Part shown: positions 17,265 through 26,275 of the stretch, piece after piece
How the letters are laid out: every line of letters begins with the position of its first letter
How positions within the stretch are numbered: position 1 is the first letter of the stretch
Source of the DNA: Mariprofundaceae bacterium
GTDB taxonomy: Bacteria; Pseudomonadota; Zetaproteobacteria; Mariprofundales; Mariprofundaceae
Assembly: GCA_030950925.1 (NCBI GenBank)
Contig: JAUZQO010000035.1
Coordinates: forward strand, 1-64,000
Length of the DNA stretch: 64,000 nucleotides
Reading direction: 5' to 3'
Translations under genes and position numbers: made by a program
The notes under the pieces: model-generated
Told to the model about the DNA's origin: nothing
Database searches by the model: none
What the model saw: only the letters and a program-made list of their open reading frames with translations

Positions 17265-17779
17265 AACGGCGTTTGTGTTTGAAATATATTGGCGCTGTGG
17301 TGGCAAGTGCGCCTTTATTGCCACGTTTATCATGGGCTGAACATGTAGGAAAAGGAGAAGCTATGGAAACCATCACCCATTCAGATGCGGAGTGGCAGGC
17401 ATTATTGAGCCCAAAAGCTTATGATGTGTTGCGGCATGCAGGCACAGAGCCTGCGTTCAGTAGCCCATTGAATAAAGAATATGGCGAAGGAGTCTATGTC
17501 TGTGCGGGTTGTGCCTTGCCGTTGTTTGAGTCCTCAGCCAAGTTTGATAGTGGTACAGGTTGGCCCAGTTTCTTTCAGCCGATTGATGGGCATGTGGACA
17601 CCCAATTAGATTTCAAAATCATTATTCCTCGGCATGAATACCATTGCGTGCGTTGCGGTGGTCATCAAGGTCATGTGTTTAAGGATGGTCCAAAACCTAC
17701 AGGGCAGCGTTGGTGCAACAACGGTGTGGCCTTAAGTTTTAAGCCAAGGCTTGAAAACGCTGCAACAACCAAGCCCTAA
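17261..17779 (+). CDS. msrB: Exported peptide-methionine (R)-S-oxide reductase
   Basis: MsrB reduces the R epimer of methionine sulfoxide. Zinc cysteines are CAGC at 81-84 and CVRC at 129-132. SGTGWPSF and the catalytic Cys152 in GQRWCNNGVALSF are in place. The N-terminus KRRLCLKYIGAVVASAPLLP resembles a twin-arginine signal, though the consensus is loose. With the MsrA signal peptide this points to a periplasmic repair pair. The start overlaps msrA by ATGA. The last 41 bases overlap the opposing esterase gene. Confidence 0.95.
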   Translation: MKRRLCLKYIGAVVASAPLLPRLSWAEHVGKGEAMETITHSDAEWQALLSPKAYDVLRHAGTEPAFSSPLNKEYGEGVYVCAGCALPLFESSAKFDSGTGWPSFFQPIDGHVDTQLDFKIIIPRHEYHCVRCGGHQGHVFKDGPKPTGQRWCNNGVALSFKPRLENAATTKP

Positions 17780-18416
17780 TATCCGTGATTTCTTCAGGGC
17801 AGACGCTGTGTTGCATGCGGTAATCGTGCCAAGTCACATCCATATTTTGAGATGTTAGATATTGATAGGCAAGCCTCCCCAAAGCGATATCGACCACAGA
17901 GTCAGCTATGCCATGTCCGATAAACACGGGTGTGTGTTCGGCGCAGGATTCTGTGGCTGTATCCTCTTTGGGTAACAGTCGATAGCCTGATAACACCATG
18001 ATACCGCCCAACGGTTTTGGCTGGCGCAAGCCCACATAAAGTGACATGGCAGCACCTTGAGAAAAACCTGCAAGTATGATGTGGTCGGCAGGGATGCCGC
18101 GCATGATTTCTTGATCAATCAACATTTGAATTTGCTGTGCTGAATGATGAACGCCCTCGCGGTCATGTTCGACACCGAGGTCTTGTTGTTTGATATCATA
18201 CCAAGCTGGCATGATGTATCCCCCATTGAGGCTGACTGGCATCGCAGGTGCATGGGGAAAAATAAAGCGTATACTGACATCTTTCGGCAAGTTTAACGCA
18301 TCGACAATCGGCTCAAAATCATGCCCATCAGCACCCAGACCATGGAGCCAAATGATGCTGAACGTGGGGTTGGGCGAAGTTTCTTTGCTGATATGAGGAA
18401 GTGTATGTAAAGTCAT
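17739..18416 (-). CDS. Carboxylesterase/phospholipase, alpha/beta hydrolase
   Basis: A 225-residue alpha/beta hydrolase of the dienelactone hydrolase-like carboxylesterase group (YpfH/EstB type). IIWLHGLGADGHDF near 21-34 supplies the oxyanion loop, Ser119 sits in GFSQGA, and Asp172 and His203 complete the likely triad. There is no signal peptide, so it is probably cytosolic. The frame is open far upstream to 18635, but similarity begins at MTLHTLPHIS, so I place the start at 18416. That leaves a 50-bp divergent gap to the ATP-grasp gene. Substrate unknown. Confidence 0.88.
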   Translation of the reverse strand: MTLHTLPHISKETSPNPTFSIIWLHGLGADGHDFEPIVDALNLPKDVSIRFIFPHAPAMPVSLNGGYIMPAWYDIKQQDLGVEHDREGVHHSAQQIQMLIDQEIMRGIPADHIILAGFSQGAAMSLYVGLRQPKPLGGIMVLSGYRLLPKEDTATESCAEHTPVFIGHGIADSVVDIALGRLAYQYLTSQNMDVTWHDYRMQHSVCPEEITDIRAWLLQRFQALA

Positions 18417-18466
18417 GGACGTATGATGCTGATGTCCATGAATTTGACTACTTTTAAGGAGATTCT

Positions 18467-19633
18467 TTGTTTCAATACCACTTACCCTTTGTGATTCATG
18501 ATTTACAAGATTCTCAAATGTTTGCTTTGGCACAAGCAGCGGGGCGTGCGGGTTTTGCCGTTCAGGGTTTGGCTTCCTCAATAGAGCCTTGGATTGAAAA
18601 AAGCCGCTATCTGGATCATTATCACGTTGTACCAAGTTTGGGGAATGTGATTGAAAGTGTGTATGCCTTGAATTTGAAAAAGGCAGGTATTTCAGGGGTA
18701 TGGCTACCTTGCGTGGATGATATTGCCATGTTTACGGCTGAGTTTCGGTGTTTTTTGCAAGATAGGGGCTTATTACACTTGGTGGCAAGCACTGAAAGCA
18801 TGGAACAATCTGATTTATCATGTTTGCAAGATTATGATGGTTTTTTACAGATACCTGAAACGCAATGGTTGGCATGGGATAAGTTGATGCAAGTTGCAGA
18901 ACAACTGTCATACCCACTTATATTAAAATCTTCGCGCGGTGATTTTCAAACCTTTGCATCATCCCAAGCATTGTCCTGTTATCTAAATCAGCAAGAAGCT
19001 TCACCTTTATTACAACGGGTTCAATACTATATCGAAGGTGAAACATCGCGTATGGCAACGGTCATGTTGCTCTTTGATAGGCATGGCAAGGTGGTGCGTG
19101 GTTTTACTGGACGACGTTTACAAGTTGCAGAAACATCGCATGGTGATTTTGGTGAAACAACAGCGGCTAAAGCAGAGTGGATCCCCGAACTTTATCAGGG
19201 GGCGGTTGAGTTATTGGAGAATATTGGTTGGCAGGGTTTTGCTGAAGTGGAGTGCAAGCAAGGAGAAGATGGACGCTGGCATGTCTTGGAAATCAACCCG
19301 CGTGTGTCGGGCTGGCTATGTTTGGCAGAGGCGGATGGTGCAGGTTTTTTGCAAGCATATCATGCACTGTGTACTGGTGGCGTCAATTTACAAGCTGCTT
19401 GTTTGCAGCGTTCGAAATGTGAATATGTTCGTTTGCTGGCGGCGGGATTTCATCAGCCTCATTGGGCTGCTGGTTTGAATCAAAGCAAGATAAGTCAAGT
19501 CTTACAGTTATTAAAGGATGCCTATCAAGTATGGAAAAGATCACCTCAAAGGATGGGGGGAGCTTTTGACGCGTTGGATAAAAAAGCATCGCAAGCAATG
19601 CTATTGGCAAATATTCGAAAGTATTTAAGCTGA
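18467..19633 (+). CDS. ATP-grasp domain protein
   Basis: A 388-residue ATP-grasp protein of the carbamoyl-phosphate synthase-like type. The pre-ATP domain has FALAQAAGRAGFAVQG near the start. The grasp core shows YPLILKSSRGDF near 148-160, the lid-region YYIEGETSR near 185 and the metal-binding EVECKQGEDGRWHVLEINPRVSG near 260-280. The ligation partners are unknown. I place the start at a TTG (18467) because AAGGAG lies five bases upstream and no better codon precedes the conserved region. The gene is divergent from the esterase, which may be functionally linked. Confidence 0.8.
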   Translation: MFQYHLPFVIHDLQDSQMFALAQAAGRAGFAVQGLASSIEPWIEKSRYLDHYHVVPSLGNVIESVYALNLKKAGISGVWLPCVDDIAMFTAEFRCFLQDRGLLHLVASTESMEQSDLSCLQDYDGFLQIPETQWLAWDKLMQVAEQLSYPLILKSSRGDFQTFASSQALSCYLNQQEASPLLQRVQYYIEGETSRMATVMLLFDRHGKVVRGFTGRRLQVAETSHGDFGETTAAKAEWIPELYQGAVELLENIGWQGFAEVECKQGEDGRWHVLEINPRVSGWLCLAEADGAGFLQAYHALCTGGVNLQAACLQRSKCEYVRLLAAGFHQPHWAAGLNQSKISQVLQLLKDAYQVWKRSPQRMGGAFDALDKKASQAMLLANIRKYLS

Positions 19634-19700
19634 TAAACCTATAGAATGGCTACTGCCCCAAGTTATTATGTCTGAAGTGCTCCATTTCTGAGGGAGTTCC

Positions 19701-20972
19701 CTAACCACGTTTCTTCTTTGTTTTTTTAATGCGAATGCGTTGGATCCAATGCTGTTCAATGCTTAATACTTCCAAACGTAATTGTTTGACGGGTAAGCTG
19801 ACTTGACTGTCAGGTTGTTGTCCCAAAATCTGAACTATCAAGCCCCCGACCGTAGTTGCACCTGTTTCAGGTAAATCACTGTCCAACATTTGATTGATGT
19901 CATGTACATTGGCAGTGGCCGTGACGACCAAAGAGCCATCGGGTTGTTGCCAAATATCTGAGCATGTCGGAACATCAGATTCATCCTCGATTTCACCCAC
20001 GATTTCCTCCAAAATATCTTCCAAGGTAATCAAGCCTTCAATATCTCCCCGTTCATCCACAACAATGGCAAGATGTTGGTGTTGCTTTTGAAAATCAAAC
20101 AGTTGACTCAAGGCATGGCGATTGGCTGGGGTGTAAAGTGGTGTTTTCCAAATGGTCGCATGCGCTAAACTTTGTTTCGTTTTTTTGAGTTTAATCAGTT
20201 CGCGCAAATGAATAATACCAATGATGTTATCTTGTTGGGATAAAAAGACAGGGTAGCGTGAATGAGGCTGATTTAATGCCAATTGTTGACAGGCTTCCAC
20301 ACTCATGTTTCCGTCCAACATGATGATGCCTTTGCGCGGGGTCATGAGTTGTTTGACAGGGATTTCATGCAAACTCAAGCTACTGGCAAGCATTTGTTCA
20401 CGTGCATCATCCAGTAATCCTGATTCAGCACTCATGTCCACCATGGCAGCGAGTTCTTGATGACTAAAAGCTGTTTCTTGTTGGCTGGGTACGCGTAATA
20501 CATATTTCATAAAGTCGATGGCATACATCAACATGAAAATGATGGGGTGAAAGAGGTAAAGCAACCATTTCAAGGGCAATGAAACCTTGCAAGCAATCGT
20601 TTCAGCATAAGCCACGGCAAGCGTTTTGGGTAACACTTCTGCAAAGACCACCACCACCACAGTCATGGTCAATGTGGCGTACAAAATACCTGCTTCACCA
20701 AAGGCTGCGACAAAGATGGCAGCGGTTAAACTTGATGCCGCGAAATTGACGAAATTATTGCCCAATAAAATGGCTGAAAGCATTCTTTCAGGTTCTTTTA
20801 AAATGATTTCGGCGGATGCTGCACCGCGATTACCTTGTTCGCTCAAGATACGTAAACGAGCGCGTCGAGCGCGGGTTAAGGCTGTCTCAGAACTTGAGAA
20901 AAATGCGGATAATAAGAGCAAAACAAAGAGTAGTGCTAAGGCGATGGGGAGAGATAAAGCAAAATTTTCCAT
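19701..20972 (-). CDS. CNNM/CorC-family membrane protein (DUF21 + CBS pair)
   Basis: A 423-residue protein of the HlyC/CorC (YfjD-type) family linked to magnesium/cobalt resistance or transport. An N-terminal DUF21/CNNM domain with four membrane helices contains SAFFSSSETALTRARRARL and the conserved FAEVLPKTLAVAYAE. Two CBS domains (about 210-320) follow, with TPRKGIIML and VDERGDIEGLITLEDILEEIVGEIEDE, then the CorC_HlyC FAD-like C-terminal domain ending near residue 415. It sits 24 bases after a CcsA-like gene on the same strand, the same pair order as yfjD/ypjD in gammaproteobacteria. Confidence 0.9.
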   Translation of the reverse strand: MENFALSLPIALALLFVLLLLSAFFSSSETALTRARRARLRILSEQGNRGAASAEIILKEPERMLSAILLGNNFVNFAASSLTAAIFVAAFGEAGILYATLTMTVVVVVFAEVLPKTLAVAYAETIACKVSLPLKWLLYLFHPIIFMLMYAIDFMKYVLRVPSQQETAFSHQELAAMVDMSAESGLLDDAREQMLASSLSLHEIPVKQLMTPRKGIIMLDGNMSVEACQQLALNQPHSRYPVFLSQQDNIIGIIHLRELIKLKKTKQSLAHATIWKTPLYTPANRHALSQLFDFQKQHQHLAIVVDERGDIEGLITLEDILEEIVGEIEDESDVPTCSDIWQQPDGSLVVTATANVHDINQMLDSDLPETGATTVGGLIVQILGQQPDSQVSLPVKQLRLEVLSIEQHWIQRIRIKKTKKKRG

Positions 20973-20996
20973 GATTATGAGGTTGTTGTGAAGTGC

Positions 20997-21821
20997 TTAG
21001 CCGACCCAAGCATTGATTAAATGAACGCCAAAGTAAGCCAGTAACATCAACACATATGCGATCAATATAAGTTGGCTGGTGCGACGGGCATGCCAAACAC
21101 CCTTGTGCTGCTGTTGAATCAACCAGGAAAGTAAAGCAAAGGACATCAGTGCTAAAAGTACTTTATGATTTAACAATGCAAAATTTGAAAAATCAACCCA
21201 CTGCCACACAAGCCCTGTCAAAATAGCCAAAAGCAACAACCAAACAGACCAACGAAGCAGGCTCATCATCAATGTTTCAAGTGACATGAGTGCGGGCATG
21301 GCTTGAATGACGGGGTGCATCTTTTTACGCTTCAAGGCTTGATCCAGAAGTAAAAGCATGACGGCATGAAAAGCAGTCATGGTGAGTACTGCATATGCAA
21401 TCATGGACACAAGCAAATGCCCAGTTTCTAAAATAGATGAGGTAAGGATGATGGGTTGAGTGGTTCTATCCACAGGTAAAAAAGGAGCCACTAGCAGTGG
21501 AACAGCAATGACAGGTAATAAAAGTAAGCCTAAGCCCTGAATGCCATGCCGAAATAAACCAAAAAGATACATCAGTTGAACCAATAAAGTTGCGCTGGCG
21601 GTGGCCTCAATTAAACTAAAGTGAATTTTCTGTGCTTCAATGGGGTGGAGCAACACAATACCAAGCGCGGTACAGATTGCTGAAATACTTTGTAATGTCA
21701 TCAATACTGCTTCAGTACGTGACGGACTTATATGGTCTTTTTGATACGTTTTCTGCCAAATTAAGTAGGCACTGATTAACGTAAAAATACCAGCAAGGGG
21801 GAAAAGAAAAGATGCATTCAT
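20997..21821 (-). CDS. CcsA/YpjD-like cytochrome assembly-type membrane protein
   Basis: A 274-residue protein with eight hydrophobic helices belonging to the CcsA/YpjD inner-membrane family. The histidine-containing segments ILETGHLLVSMIAYAVLTMTAFHAV (about 135-160) and LLNHKVLLALMSFALLSW (about 218-235) are typical haem-handling positions. The tryptophan-rich WVWD core of true cytochrome c maturation CcsA is not obvious, so the role in haem export is uncertain. It is followed by the CorC-like gene. The start at 21821 faces the divergent M14 peptidase. Confidence 0.82.
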   Translation of the reverse strand: MNASFLFPLAGIFTLISAYLIWQKTYQKDHISPSRTEAVLMTLQSISAICTALGIVLLHPIEAQKIHFSLIEATASATLLVQLMYLFGLFRHGIQGLGLLLLPVIAVPLLVAPFLPVDRTTQPIILTSSILETGHLLVSMIAYAVLTMTAFHAVMLLLLDQALKRKKMHPVIQAMPALMSLETLMMSLLRWSVWLLLLAILTGLVWQWVDFSNFALLNHKVLLALMSFALLSWLIQQQHKGVWHARRTSQLILIAYVLMLLAYFGVHLINAWVG

Positions 21822-21907
21822 GGCATGGTTCTATCGTATCCAGTATGTTTTTCAATCGCTGGGGTATCGCAGTGGTACATAGCAGGAAAATCCTTACCCT
21901 TCACAGC

Positions 21908-22825
21908 ATGACGTTGAATTTTTTTTTGATTTGTTGCTGTGTTTTTTTATATGCACCTTATTCCCAAGCGAGTAGCACGAAAGCTGTGCATGATGAATGC
22001 CTCCGTATTGGTCATAAACTGGGTAGTGTGAGCGTGCATGCTTGTTTGCAACAAGGGTTAAAGGATAGCACTGGACGTTCAGTCAACGGGCAAAGTATTT
22101 TATTCAAGGAGTATCCACCACTGCTGAAAAGACGAACGCCCCAAGGACGTATTTTATTGATAGGCGGTACGCATGGTGACGAATATGCCGCTGTCAGCAT
22201 CATATTTCGTTGGATGAAAATATTGAATCGTTATCATTCGGGCTTGTTTCATTGGCATGTGGTTCCTTTGTTAAACCCTGATGGCTTGTTGCAGCGTCAC
22301 TCTTCGCGCTTGAATGCGCATGGGGTGGATTTAAACCGCAATATGCCAACACCCTTCTGGCAGCAGCGCACCACGGTTTATTGGGGTAAAACAGGACATG
22401 ATCCGCGCCGTTACCCTGGGGAATCAGCCTTGAGTGAACCCGAAAGTGCTTGGCTTTATCAAGAAATCAGAGATTTTAAACCTGATGTGATTGTATCGGT
22501 GCATGCACCGTATGGGGTGTTGGACTTTGATGGTCCACCGCATGGTCCTAAAACCTTGGGCGCACTTCACCTGCATTTGATCGGGACATACCCAGGTTCT
22601 CTAGGGAATTCCGCAGGCGTACAACATCGTATTCCAGTGGTCACAGTGGAACTTCCTTATGCTGGCATTATGCCCAGCCATGCTCAAACCATGAAAATGT
22701 GGACAGATTTGATTGACTGGCTTCGCAAAAACACACCAAAAGAAGAAACGAGACAAGCTTATCTTGCCTTTGATCGTATTCATGAAGACTTAATGGCGAT
22801 ATCTACAGAAGTTGAAAAACCTTAA
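21908..22825 (+). CDS. Exported M14 zinc carboxypeptidase, MpaA-like
   Basis: A 305-residue protein of the M14 family similar to murein peptide amidase MpaA, which trims cell-wall peptides. Zinc ligands lie in LIGGTHGDEYA (about 83-93) and VSVHAPYG, and the catalytic Glu is in VTVELPYAG. LNPDGLLQRHSSRLNAHGVDLNRNMPTPFW is a family hallmark. I chose the ATG at 21908 because MTLNFFLICCCVFLYAPYSQA makes a good signal peptide; an ATG at 21845 would add 21 residues before it. Its last four bases overlap the opposing rsmE gene. Confidence 0.82.
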   Translation: MTLNFFLICCCVFLYAPYSQASSTKAVHDECLRIGHKLGSVSVHACLQQGLKDSTGRSVNGQSILFKEYPPLLKRRTPQGRILLIGGTHGDEYAAVSIIFRWMKILNRYHSGLFHWHVVPLLNPDGLLQRHSSRLNAHGVDLNRNMPTPFWQQRTTVYWGKTGHDPRRYPGESALSEPESAWLYQEIRDFKPDVIVSVHAPYGVLDFDGPPHGPKTLGALHLHLIGTYPGSLGNSAGVQHRIPVVTVELPYAGIMPSHAQTMKMWTDLIDWLRKNTPKEETRQAYLAFDRIHEDLMAISTEVEKP

Positions 22826-23541
22826 AGTAAGGCTTGTGTGGCCGCCAAAAGCGCGGGAGCTGCTGTTTCAGTGCGCATGATACGTGATCCAAAGGTCATA
22901 CTTTGCCAGCCCTTATGATGTAGTACGTTTAAATCATCGTTGCTCCAGCCGCCTTCAGGGCCAATGGCATAAGCAATGGATTGAGCTTGCTGGATATGTT
23001 CTCGCAGGTTCTTCCAAGGTGTGGATTGATGGGGGTGTAGGGCATAAGCTTGATGAAAAGATGGCATATCAGATAAACGTGCATGCCAATAAAGCGCAGG
23101 TATAGCCGTTCGCTCACTTTGTTCTGCTGCTTCAATGATAATCCGTTGCCACCGCTCCAATCTTTTTTCGAGTTTAACGCCTGATAGCTTGAGCACAGAG
23201 CGTTGACTGTTGGCAATATGGAAGCTGGCGGCTCCCAACTCCGTGCCTTTTTGCAACACAGTTTCAATTTTCTCACTTTTATTGGCACATTGAATAATAT
23301 GAATGGGGATAGGAAGTTCGCGGCTGACATCATCAAAAGAGGTGGTGAAACAGCTCGCATGTTGTTTGGAAAGTTGCTCAATTTGGGCTTGATACTCGCC
23401 GCCATGACCATCGAAAATAGTCAAAAAATCACCTTCGTGCAAACGCATGACGTGACGCAGGTAATGCGCAATATCTTCAGGAATAGATACGCTGCTTTGG
23501 CGTGTTAGAGCTTGTTGAAAAAAAATTCGGCAATGTGGCAT
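22822..23541 (-). CDS. rsmE: 16S rRNA m3U1498 methyltransferase
   Basis: RsmE methylates N3 of U1498 in 16S rRNA using SAM through a knotted SPOUT fold. The protein has about 239 residues. The N-terminal PUA-like domain has HYLRHVMRLHEGDFLTIFDGHGGEY. The SPOUT part shows KSEKIETVLQKGTELGA, EAAEQSERTAIP, AIGPEGGWS and LGSRIMRTETAAPA-like GSRIMRTETA. The open frame reaches 23628, but the conserved MPHCRIFF start lies at 23541. Normal length. Confidence 0.95.
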   Translation of the reverse strand: MPHCRIFFQQALTRQSSVSIPEDIAHYLRHVMRLHEGDFLTIFDGHGGEYQAQIEQLSKQHASCFTTSFDDVSRELPIPIHIIQCANKSEKIETVLQKGTELGAASFHIANSQRSVLKLSGVKLEKRLERWQRIIIEAAEQSERTAIPALYWHARLSDMPSFHQAYALHPHQSTPWKNLREHIQQAQSIAYAIGPEGGWSNDDLNVLHHKGWQSMTFGSRIMRTETAAPALLAATQALL

Positions 23542-23613
23542 GTTGCCCATTGCAGCGAAAAGTATGAAACATCGCAAGCTTGACCGTATGCAGTCAGCAC
23601 ACATGATGCGAGC

Positions 23614-24156
23614 ATGTTTGCAAATCAATGGAAAAATGAAGATTGGCGCTTGGTTCGAGACTGGTTGGCAGAAGGTGGGTGTAAGCAGCAGAAACTTAAA
23701 GCAATACTGACTGTGACCACAGCATTAACAAACTTTTTAAACAGGCAGTTTGGCATGCCTTTAAGTGTGCAGTTACATGATCAATTCATGGATAAAATAT
23801 CGGCTGATGAAGCAGAATTGCTGCATTGCCAAGCGGGAAACTATGCTTTACGTCGACAGGTATCCTTGTGTTATCAAGGTGTTGTGATGTTTGATGCGGA
23901 ATCGGTGTTACCTTTGCATGACTTACCTCAATCATTGGTTGAAGCTTTGGAAGCAGGTATCAAGCCCTTGGCAAGCCTTCTCGCGGAACGAGGTTTATCC
24001 TTGGCAAGGTCTGATTTGAGCATTATTCAGTTGGATGATGGACGATGGGGGAGGCGCTCTGTGTTACGCTCCTCTGTGGGTACACAAGCCTTGGTGGTGG
24101 AGATTTTCAAGCCTGAATTTTGGCAAGAGATACAACGTTTGGAAGGGCAGCGATGA
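23614..24156 (+). CDS. ubiC: Chorismate pyruvate-lyase, UbiC-like
   Basis: A 180-residue protein recognised as UbiC by its features and by the coupled ubiA. It would convert chorismate to 4-hydroxybenzoate plus pyruvate, the first step of ubiquinone ring synthesis. Family-like blocks are LTNFLNRQFGMPLSVQLHDQF, YALRRQVSLCYQGVVMFDAESVLP (which contains the conserved ARRQ/LRRQV substrate-binding Arg) and the C-terminal RRSVLRSSVGTQALVVEIFKPEF. The sequence is divergent, but synteny supports the call. It starts divergent from rsmE, 72 bases away, and overlaps ubiA by ATGA. Confidence 0.88.
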   Translation: MFANQWKNEDWRLVRDWLAEGGCKQQKLKAILTVTTALTNFLNRQFGMPLSVQLHDQFMDKISADEAELLHCQAGNYALRRQVSLCYQGVVMFDAESVLPLHDLPQSLVEALEAGIKPLASLLAERGLSLARSDLSIIQLDDGRWGRRSVLRSSVGTQALVVEIFKPEFWQEIQRLEGQR

Positions 24157-25010
24157 ATTTATCTCCTGTTGGCAATATGAAGGATTGGTTGCAATTGATG
24201 CGTGTTGATAAGCCTGTGGGCTATTGGTTGTTGTTATGGCCAACGTTGTGGGGTCTTTTGGCAGCCTCATCGGGGCATCCCTCATGGTTGAATATGGTCG
24301 TGTTTGTGGGCGGCGTGATACTCATGCGCTCAGCAGGTTGTATCATCAATGATTATGCAGATCGTGATTTTGATCCGCATGTGGAACGCACCAAGCAACG
24401 CCCGATTGCAGCAGGTAGAATTGCGCCCAAAGCCGCACTATTAGGCTTTTTTATGATGCTTATACTGGCTTTTGGCTTGGTGTTGCAATGTTCTATCTTG
24501 GTCATTGAATTGTCCGTAGTTGCGGTCATATTGGCTGCATTTTATCCTTTTATGAAACGCTATACTTCCTTCCCTCAAGCATGGTTGGGGATGGCATTTG
24601 GCTGGGGTGCTGTGATGGCTTGGGCAGCAGAAACGGGAAATATCATGGATTCACCCTTACCTTGGTTGTTGTTTGTCGCCAATATTTGTTGGGCTTTGTC
24701 CTATGATACTGCTTATGCCTTGGGTGACCGCGCAGATGATTTAAAAATCGGTGTGAAATCCACCGCGATTTGGCTTGGGAATAAGGCGGTGTTGGCGATT
24801 ATTGCCTTGGCTTTATGGATGATTGCTTTATTGGGCTTGGTTGCTTCCAGCTTTGCTGAATCCGTGCAACTTGCATGGTTAGTAGCAACATGTTACCAAA
24901 TCTATCTTTGTGCTGTGTTATGGCAGCGTGGTGAAGCATGGGGGTTTGATTTTTTTCTAAAATCACACCGTGTGGGTTTGATCTATTGTCTCGGGTTTAT
25001 TGCGCTTTAA
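24153..25010 (+). CDS. ubiA: 4-hydroxybenzoate octaprenyltransferase
   Basis: UbiA attaches the polyprenyl chain to 4-hydroxybenzoate in the membrane. The 285-residue protein has about eight helices. Both aspartate-rich motifs are present: NDYADRDFDPHVERTKQRP near 63-81 and YDTAYALGDRADDLKIGVKS near 183-205. The ATG at 24153 overlaps the ubiC stop and has AAGGG upstream; the frame opens at 24120. Length and motifs match active enzymes. The tmRNA promoter overlaps its last bases. Confidence 0.96.
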   Translation: MNLSPVGNMKDWLQLMRVDKPVGYWLLLWPTLWGLLAASSGHPSWLNMVVFVGGVILMRSAGCIINDYADRDFDPHVERTKQRPIAAGRIAPKAALLGFFMMLILAFGLVLQCSILVIELSVVAVILAAFYPFMKRYTSFPQAWLGMAFGWGAVMAWAAETGNIMDSPLPWLLFVANICWALSYDTAYALGDRADDLKIGVKSTAIWLGNKAVLAIIALALWMIALLGLVASSFAESVQLAWLVATCYQIYLCAVLWQRGEAWGFDFFLKSHRVGLIYCLGFIAL

Positions 25011-25027
25011 TCCTGAATGGTTATATT
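25000..25027 (+). promoter_or_regulatory. Putative tmRNA promoter
   Basis: TTGCGC at 25000-25005 and TATATT at 25022-25027 are separated by 16 bases and lie just before the tmRNA 5' end. The -35 box falls inside the last codons of ubiA. Confidence 0.45.
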
Positions 25028-25040
25028 TCGTGGTTCCAAT

Positions 25041-25389
25041 GGGGGCGACTGGTTTCGACGAAGATTCTGAACCCTGTGGTGCATGTCGGGTAGGTACGCC
25101 CGTTATCCAGGCCACTTGCAATAATTGCAAACGACGAAGTAGAACTAGCTTACGCTGCGTAAGTTACCCTGATCTTGAGGTGTTCATCCATGAAGAACCC
25201 AGGGCAATTTAGATGGAATCGCCATTCAAAACTGTTGACTCGTGGTTTTGTCGGTTAAAAAGTTACGAATCGACCTGTTGAATGTCTTGTCTGTTCAATG
25301 CTCTTCAGGTGCTATCTGAATAGACTAAACATGTAGTGCCATTGGCTGATGGTTTTCGGACGAGGGTTCGACTCCCTCCGCCTCCACCA
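25041..25389 (+). ncRNA. ssrA: Transfer-messenger RNA, one-piece
   Basis: The 349-nucleotide tmRNA rescues stalled ribosomes. The 5' end GGGGGCGACTGGTTTCGAC pairs with the 3' CGCCTCC acceptor strand, and a T-arm GGTTCGACTCC and encoded CCA close the tRNA-like part. The tag frame runs 25127-25162, resume codon GCA, and reads ANDEVELAYAA before TAA. It is a single-piece tmRNA, not the split form of many alphaproteobacteria. An intrinsic terminator follows directly. Confidence 0.97.
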
Positions 25390-25393
25390 ATTT

Positions 25394-25429
25394 AAAAGCT
25401 TCTGATTTATCAGGAGCTTTTCTGTTTTT
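25394..25429 (+). terminator. Intrinsic terminator after tmRNA
   Basis: AAAAGCTTCTGAT pairs with ATCAGGAGCTTTT around a very short loop, with one G-T pair, and is followed by CTGTTTTT. It ends the tmRNA transcript about 30 bases before purC. Confidence 0.88.
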
Positions 25430-25459
25430 AGATTGAAAGATGTGAACAAGGTAGGTTTG

Positions 25460-26170
25460 ATGATGAAAAAAAACGTAAAATATGAAGGTAAAGGCAAAGC
25501 CTTATACAACACCGATATCGAAGGTGAGTTGATTCAGGTTTTTAAAGATGATGCCACAGCCTTTGATGGTAAGAAACACGATACCATCACGGGTAAAGGT
25601 GTGTTGAACTGTGCTATTTCCACGTTCTTTTTTGCTGCTTTAGAAGATGTAGGTATAAAAACACACTTCATTCGCCGAGAAGCTGATAATGAAATGCGCA
25701 TCCATGCTTTATCCATGATGCCTGTGGAAGTCGTGGTGCGAAACATCGCTGCGGGTTCGATCTGCAAGCGTTTGGGCTTGGAAGAAGGCTTGGTGTTAAA
25801 ACGCCCCTTAACCGAATTGTTTTATAAAGATGATGCCTTGGGCGACCCGATGATTAATACCGAGCATTGTGAGCTGTTTGGCTGGGCAAAAGCGGAACAA
25901 ATCCGCGAGATGCGTGCTTTGGCATTGGATGTGAATGCGGTGATGTCGAATATTTTGGAAGAAGCAGGCATTCGTTTGGTGGACTTCAAACTTGAATTTG
26001 GCTTGTTGAATGGCGATATTGTGCTGGGAGATGAAGTTTCCCCCGATGGTTGTCGTTTGTGGGACATCGAAACCAATCGTAAATTGGATAAGGATGTGTT
26101 TCGCCGTGATTTGGGAGGCTTGTCTGAAGTTTACCATGAAGTTGCAACGCGTTTGGGTATTAAAGTTTAA
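25460..26170 (+). CDS. purC: SAICAR synthetase (phosphoribosylaminoimidazole-succinocarboxamide synthase)
   Basis: PurC joins aspartate to CAIR in purine synthesis. The roughly 236-residue sequence has YEGKGKALYNT near the start (ATP loop), FKDDATAFDGKKH, EVVVRNIAAGS near 90-100, GLVLKRPLTELFYK and VLGDEVSPDGCRLWD near the ATP/Mg site. Length and sequence fit the compact bacterial form most like alphaproteobacterial PurC. ATGs at 25460 and 25463 are both possible after GGTAGG; the frame opens at 25433. It is the last core gene before the unusual cluster. Confidence 0.96.
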   Translation: MMKKNVKYEGKGKALYNTDIEGELIQVFKDDATAFDGKKHDTITGKGVLNCAISTFFFAALEDVGIKTHFIRREADNEMRIHALSMMPVEVVVRNIAAGSICKRLGLEEGLVLKRPLTELFYKDDALGDPMINTEHCELFGWAKAEQIREMRALALDVNAVMSNILEEAGIRLVDFKLEFGLLNGDIVLGDEVSPDGCRLWDIETNRKLDKDVFRRDLGGLSEVYHEVATRLGIKV

Positions 26171-26275
26171 GCGTTTCATTTGTAGGTATTGCTCTTGAGT
26201 GAACAGGGGTATTTTGGTCCATTCGATAAATGCGTTATTTTTTGATAAGATTGGCGAAAAACACGAGGATTTTCG

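Noticed and set aside
22012-22203. Minus-strand open frame in the M14 peptidase region
   Set aside because: It is antisense to conserved zinc-peptidase coding sequence with no features of its own.
25000-25212. Open frame through the tmRNA
   Set aside because: The region is unmistakably tmRNA; the frame is chance.
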